Source: an uncultured bacterium (GTDB lineage Bacteria > Vulcanimicrobiota > Xenobia > Xenobiales > Xenobiaceae). From it: 9,311 nt of DNA. Of this stretch, positions 6,424-9,311 are shown piece after piece (position 1 is the stretch's first letter; each line of letters opens with the position of its first letter). The stretch is taken from contig CAKUBG010000044.1 of NCBI GenBank assembly GCA_934636825.1, positions 1 to 9,311 of the forward strand, in the 5' to 3' direction. The notes under the pieces were generated by a model, which saw only the letters and a program-made list of their open reading frames with translations, was not told the origin of the DNA and ran no database searches. The position numbers and the translations under genes were made by a program.

Positions 6424-7320
6424 TTGGATATACGTTTATTGCGTTACTTTTTGGCTGTAGCTAGAGAAGGCAACATAACTAGAGCCGCTGAATCGTTGCA
6501 TATAGCACAACCTTCGCTGTCTAAACAAATGATGGAACTTGAAGACGAATTGGGTAAACAACTTTTCGTTCGCGGCAAGCGCAAGATTACTTTAACCGAA
6601 GAAGGCAGCCTTTTACGTAAGCGTGCGGTAGAAATTGTCAATTTGTGCGATAAAACTAGACGCGAAATAGCTCAAGATAGCGCTTTAATAGGCGGAGAAG
6701 TTTCTATAGGTGGTGGACTTTCTCTTATTGTTGCAGAAGCAATCTATCGTATGAGTGCGAAATATCCCAATGTCAAGTTTCAATTTATCAACGGTGACGC
6801 AGAAAAAATTACCGAATATTTAGAACACGGTACTTTAGATTTTGGTGTTTTTATAGAACCTATCGATATTACCAAATATGAACATTTAGTATTGCAAGAG
6901 ACGGCTTGCTGGGGCCTGCTTATGCGTCGCGATTGTCCTTTAGCTAAAAATACTTTCATTCGCCCGCGTGATATTGAAAATATTCCTTTAATTATGCCCC
7001 AGCGTGTCGGTTTGCAGCGCGAACTTTCTTTGTGGTCGGAAGTTGAATTAGAAAAGCTCAATATTGTGGCTACTTTTGACTTACTTTTTAATACGCCTAT
7101 GCTTTTACTAAAAAGAGGAGTAGGTTATGCCTTTGTGCTCAACACTTTAGCCGATACTAAAGAAAGCAATAAGCTATGTTTTCGTCCGCTCGATCCTCCT
7201 ATCAATTGTAAGCACGGTTTAGTTTGGAAACGCTATCCTGTTTTTTCCAAAGCAGCAGAGAAGTTTATCGAAGAAGTGAAAAATTGCCAAAGCGAAGATT
7301 TGCAGCGTGTTCATTCTTAA
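6424..7320 (+). CDS. LysR-family transcriptional regulator (TTG start preferred)
   Basis: The product (298 aa from TTG 6424) is a LysR-type DNA-binding regulator. The winged helix-turn-helix covers residues 1-60, with the recognition segment GNITRAAESLHIAQPSLSKQ at 16-35, and the effector-binding domain spans about 88-290. A longer frame begins at GTG 6409, but TTG 6424 is better: AGGTGGAG (6407-6414) is placed 9 bp before it, while nothing resembling a ribosome site precedes 6409, and the resulting MDIRLLRYFLAVAREGN is the standard family N-terminus. It is divergent from the MATE gene, and such pairs usually mean the regulator activates or represses its neighbour in response to a small ligand, and itself. 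It ends 1 bp before the tail of the convergent ATPase gene, with no terminator between. Ligand unknown. Confidence 0.94.
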   Translation: MDIRLLRYFLAVAREGNITRAAESLHIAQPSLSKQMMELEDELGKQLFVRGKRKITLTEEGSLLRKRAVEIVNLCDKTRREIAQDSALIGGEVSIGGGLSLIVAEAIYRMSAKYPNVKFQFINGDAEKITEYLEHGTLDFGVFIEPIDITKYEHLVLQETACWGLLMRRDCPLAKNTFIRPRDIENIPLIMPQRVGLQRELSLWSEVELEKLNIVATFDLLFNTPMLLLKRGVGYAFVLNTLADTKESNKLCFRPLDPPINCKHGLVWKRYPVFSKAAEKFIEEVKNCQSEDLQRVHS

Positions 7321-7321
7321 G

Positions 7322-8536
7322 CTAATCCCAAGAGTCCATAGTCAAAAATTCGCGCATATGACAATGCTTAATACCGCGATGACTAAAATTTAATTCGTCG
7401 AGAGATACTACGTATTTAGGGAAGTTATCGTCTACTAAGCTATATACATCAAATTCTCTAGCTATAGTTTCTTCCGAAGCTAAAAGATAAGTGACTTGAA
7501 CATAGATCTTTTGCTCGCGCTTTTGGGCGATAAAATCGATTTCTTTATTGCCTACTTTGCCGACAGTTACTTTATAACCGCGCCGCAGCAATTCGAGAAA
7601 GACTATATTCTCTAAAATTAAGTTAATATTGCTTATATTGCCGCCGCAAATAGCTTCGCGTAAGCCATGATCGGCCAAATAATACTTTTCGTTTGTGCTT
7701 AAAATTTGTTTACCGATTAAATCTTCGCGGCGTATTTTATACAAAAAGTAGGCGTTGGTAGCGTAGCTGATGTAATTGAGTATAGTTTCTACAGAGGCAT
7801 TACGCCTTTCGCTTTTGAGAAATTTTGCAATAGACGCTGCACTAAAAGTGTTGCCAATATTTTGCATGATATAGAAAATGATTCTGGTTAGAAGATCTAC
7901 GTCACGAACCTTATTGCGTTTAATTATGTCGTTAAGAACTACAGAATTAAATACGTCTTGTAAATACTGACGGCTAGGCTCTTCGCTATAATGTAAACTT
8001 GCCAAATAAGGCATGCCGCCTAAGGTGAGATACTGCTTAAAAATTTCTTGTTCGTTGTTAAAATTGCATACGGTCGAGTAAAGCTTTTTGAATTCAGTGA
8101 AAGAAAAAGGATATATGTTGAACTCAACATAACGACCGCCTAGAACAGTAGCCAATTCGCCGGAAAGCAATTTCGCGCTAGAACCAGTAATGTAAATATC
8201 GCAATCTAATTCCAAGCGAAAAGAATTTAAGCATTTTTCCCAATGTTCAACTTCTTGAATTTCGTCAAAAAAAAGAAAAATTTTACCTTCAATAGGCGTA
8301 GCTAGCTTAATAACTTCGTCATGTAGAGCTTGTGCGTTATTTAAATGAGCATAGCGCATGTCTTCAAAATTGAGAAAAATAATCTGTTGTCGGCTAACTC
8401 CGGAGGCTAGCAGTTCTTGTTTTATCAGTTCCAGCATTACTGATTTGCCGCAACGTCTCATTCCGGTCATAACTTTAATTAAGTCTGTATTTATAAATGG
8501 CCTAATTCTTCGCAAATAAGTTTCGCGCTTTATCAA
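7322..8536 (-). CDS. AAA_14/DUF4143-family ATP-binding protein
   Basis: The 404-residue protein is a complete member of the AAA_14-DUF4143 group. Walker A GMRRCGKS is at 25-32, Walker B IFLFFDEIQ at 86-94, a sensor-like ITGSSA at 116-121 and the family motif GGRYVEF at 133-139. The C-terminal DUF4143 region (about 195-380) ends in a degenerate nuclease-like core, KEIDFIAQKR (331-340) then YVQVTY (345-350), where Gln-x-Thr replaces the Glu-x-Lys pair, so cleavage activity is doubtful. The start is TTG 8536, with AAGGGGG (8546-8552) 9 bp upstream; no alternative ATG gives a full N-terminus. Family function is not firmly known. Its promoter region carries three identical palindromes at 40-bp spacing, implying tight control, possibly by the protein itself (inference). 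It converges on the LysR gene with a 1-bp gap. Confidence 0.93.
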   Translation of the reverse strand: MIKRETYLRRIRPFINTDLIKVMTGMRRCGKSVMLELIKQELLASGVSRQQIIFLNFEDMRYAHLNNAQALHDEVIKLATPIEGKIFLFFDEIQEVEHWEKCLNSFRLELDCDIYITGSSAKLLSGELATVLGGRYVEFNIYPFSFTEFKKLYSTVCNFNNEQEIFKQYLTLGGMPYLASLHYSEEPSRQYLQDVFNSVVLNDIIKRNKVRDVDLLTRIIFYIMQNIGNTFSAASIAKFLKSERRNASVETILNYISYATNAYFLYKIRREDLIGKQILSTNEKYYLADHGLREAICGGNISNINLILENIVFLELLRRGYKVTVGKVGNKEIDFIAQKREQKIYVQVTYLLASEETIAREFDVYSLVDDNFPKYVVSLDELNFSHRGIKHCHMREFLTMDSWD

Positions 8537-8573
8537 AATATATAGCCCCCTTGCATGTTTCTTATGTTAGATA

Positions 8574-8603
8574 ATTTTATCAGTTATAACTGAAGAAAAT
8601 CAA
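8574..8603 (-). promoter_or_regulatory. Promoter of the 404-aa ATPase gene with a palindrome in its spacer
   Basis: On the minus strand, -35 TTGATT (8598-8603) and -10 TAAAAT (8574-8579) have an 18-bp spacer. The AGTTATAACT palindrome at 8582-8591 falls entirely inside the spacer, so anything bound there should block RNA polymerase. Predicted leader about 30 nt. Confidence 0.55.
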
Positions 8604-8675
8604 TATTTAATCAATTTTATCAGTTATAACTTATAAAAATCTTAATTTAACTGCTTTTATAAGTTATAACTTAAA
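8575..8675. repeat. Three direct repeats with AGTTATAACT palindromes at exact 40-bp spacing
   Basis: Units start at 8575, 8615 and 8655. The first 17 bp, TTTTATCAGTTATAACT, are identical in units 1 and 2 and differ by one base (C to A) in unit 3. Units 1 and 2 match at 30 of 40 positions overall. The perfect 10-bp palindrome AGTTATAACT occurs at 8582, 8622 and 8662. Forty bp is close to four helical turns, so all three sites face the same side of the DNA. It lies immediately upstream of the 404-aa ATPase gene and over its promoter. Confidence 0.85.
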
Positions 8676-8825
8676 GTTTGTATGGCAAAACATAGAAGCA
8701 GCAAAAGAATTGGCTAAATGGAGTCTTTGGCTTTGGCAAAATTGTTTGTTTGGTTGCGTAGTTTTTCAGCTTAGAGACGCTAATAAGTGTTCGGCCCGCC
8801 AGTTAGCTATTTCGTGTTAGCTGCG

Positions 8826-8899
8826 TTTTTTACCATATCTACGCTCCGGCTTCACTGGCCTGGCGGCCAGAGGCCTGCGCTACCGATATGGTGAAAAAA
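8826..8899. repeat. Nested 74-bp inverted repeat (not terminator polarity)
   Basis: Outer arms TTTTTT-ACCATATC (8826-8839) and GATATGGT-g-AAAAAA (8885-8899) pair with one bulge; an inner hairpin CTGGCC (8855-8860) with GGCCAG (8865-8870) sits in the centre. On either strand the T tract is 5' and the A tract 3', the opposite of an intrinsic terminator. Confidence 0.65.
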
Positions 8900-8969
8900 T
8901 TCCGCTACAAGTTTTGGCTGCGAGCTCGTGTTCATGTTGGCTGGCTACAACAGCGGCTCTTCCAGGCTT

Positions 8970-9004
8970 GAACTGGACCGCGCTTAGCAGCGCGTCCAAT
9001 GTTC
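8970..9004. repeat. GC-rich hairpin, 14 pairs with bulges
   Basis: GAAC-TGGA-c-CGCGCT (8970-8984) pairs with AGCGCG-TCCA-at-GTTC (8989-9004) around a TAGC loop. TCCAG (8961-8965) could alternatively pair with CTGGA (8973-8977). There is no T tract after it on either strand. Confidence 0.6.
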
Positions 9005-9045
9005 TGCGCCTTCCATCACCACTGTTTCCGCCTGTTGGTTAAAAA

Positions 9046-9192
9046 TTACGCTAGCACAAATGAAATTTATAGCCGCCAAAATGTTCGTTATAGCCACCGG
9101 AGAAAACTTTTCGCGTTAGCGACGTTTTCGAGGAGGGATATAACGAACTAATCAACGAGGCTATAAATTTAGTGCCAATACGCATTGCGTAA
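9046..9192. repeat. 147-bp nested palindromic element flanked by 8-bp direct repeats TAAAAATT
   Basis: Six pairs of arms nest in order: TTACGC/GCGTAA (9046-9051, 9187-9192), GCAC/GTGC (9054, 9172), AAATTTATAGCC/GGCTATAAATTT (9063-9074, 9159-9170), GTTCGTTATA/TATAACGAAC (9083-9092, 9139-9148), GAAAAC/GTTTTC (9102-9107, 9124-9129) and TCGC/GCGA (9111-9114, 9119-9122) around a GTTA loop. The two longest arm pairs are perfect over 12 and 10 bp. TAAAAATT occurs directly repeated at 9040-9047 and 9190-9197, as a target-site duplication would, though it overlaps the outermost arms. No transposase is encoded. It could be a MITE-like insertion or a structured RNA. Confidence 0.75.
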
Positions 9193-9221
9193 AAATTGTG
9201 CACATTTTTGCGTGTAGGTGC

Positions 9222-9250
9222 TTGACAGGGGAGACGCTTAGCGGTAATAT
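9222..9250 (+). promoter_or_regulatory. Strong promoter, probably of an rRNA operon beginning right of the window
   Basis: A perfect -35 TTGACA (9222-9227), a 17-bp spacer and -10 TAATAT (9245-9250) read toward the right edge. No coding start follows within the remaining 61 bases, and the leader looks like that of a ribosomal RNA operon. A tRNA or other stable RNA operon is the alternative. Confidence 0.7.
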
Positions 9251-9311
9251 ACTCGAGCAGTTGCGACGAGCAACTAAGCAAAGTTTTGAAAACAGAATAG
9301 CAGCTTTTACT
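9251..9311 (+). other. Leader of a probable rRNA operon (start of transcript)
   Basis: After the promoter come a small hairpin, AGTTGC (9259-9264) with GCAACT (9270-9275), and the segment TTTTGAAAACAGAATAG (9284-9300). It resembles the CTTTGAAAACTGAA-type stretch that commonly stands shortly before 16S rRNA genes in Bacillota. The 16S gene itself is not in the window, so this call rests on that resemblance and on the promoter. Confidence 0.55.

Larger units (their letters stand above)
8681..9045. other. Stretch without a convincing gene, containing two long imperfect hairpins
   Basis: Both strands show only very short frames without ribosome sites. The composition changes from AT-rich near the ATPase promoter to GC-rich around 8840-9010. 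Two inverted-repeat structures, at 8826-8899 and 8970-9004, are listed separately. Nothing is visible in 8681-8825 beyond ordinary AT-rich sequence. It may be a repetitive intergenic element or the debris of an older gene. Confidence 0.55.

Noticed and set aside
6780..7061. 93-codon minus-strand frame
   Set aside because: Antisense to the LysR effector domain, no ribosome site, no recognisable domain.
8575..8675. CRISPR array
   Set aside because: The 40-bp period with a 17-bp repeated core is suggestive, but there are only three units, the spacers resemble each other and no cas genes are present; an operator array fits better.
8826..8899. Intrinsic terminator for the ATPase or for leftward rrn read-through
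   Set aside because: T tracts lie 5' and A tracts 3' of the stem on both strands, which is the wrong order for termination.
9051..9281. 76-codon minus-strand frame in the right-hand gene-free stretch
   Set aside because: It lies across the long palindrome and the probable rRNA promoter, lacks a ribosome site and resembles no protein I know; it is most likely a by-product of the palindrome.

Overview
The window looks like an accessory, defence-flavoured stretch of a low-to-moderate GC bacterial chromosome. Strong AGGAGG-type ribosome sites, several TTG/GTG starts, sigma-A-like promoters and the style of the MATE and LysR proteins point to Bacillota. A gut Negativicute or Clostridium relative is a guess and not shown by the sequence.

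Left part (1-2573, all minus strand): a type I restriction-modification pair, hsdM (532-2046) followed after 3 bp by hsdS, which runs off the left edge. No hsdR lies in the window. Upstream of hsdM is a free-standing unit that an ORF length cut-off would miss: a consensus promoter (2480-2509), a short dyad, a 56-residue cysteine-containing protein (2248-2418) and an intrinsic terminator (2177-2216).

Middle part (2574-4818): a 598-residue AAA ATPase with a C-terminal PD-(D/E)XK-type nuclease fold and an unusual basic N-terminal domain. Divergent from it is the fossil of a second ATPase (AAA_14/DUF4143 type), with its first 32 codons joined to its C-terminal tail by an internal deletion. The 168 bp between them hold phased TTATA-type repeats and nested inverted repeats.

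Right-middle part (4819-7320): a bidirectional terminator, a MATE-family efflux transporter on the minus strand, and a divergent LysR-type regulator. The regulator's real start is probably the TTG at 6424. The spacer between them holds a T-N11-A dyad that covers the putative -35 box of the MATE promoter.

Right part (7322-9311): a 404-residue AAA_14/DUF4143 ATPase with a TTG start, meeting the LysR gene tail to tail with a 1 bp gap. Its promoter region carries three AGTTATAACT palindromes spaced exactly 40 bp apart. About 640 bp without a convincing gene follow, rich in nested inverted repeats, including a 147 bp palindromic block flanked by an 8 bp direct repeat. The window ends in a strong promoter and a leader resembling those before Bacillota 16S rRNA genes, so an rRNA operon probably begins just past the right edge.

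The theme worth following is the set of two intact P-loop ATPases and one dead one, each preceded by its own AT-rich palindrome or repeat cluster at the promoter, next to a type I R-M locus. Self-regulation of such ATPases through these sites is an inference, not something the sequence proves.
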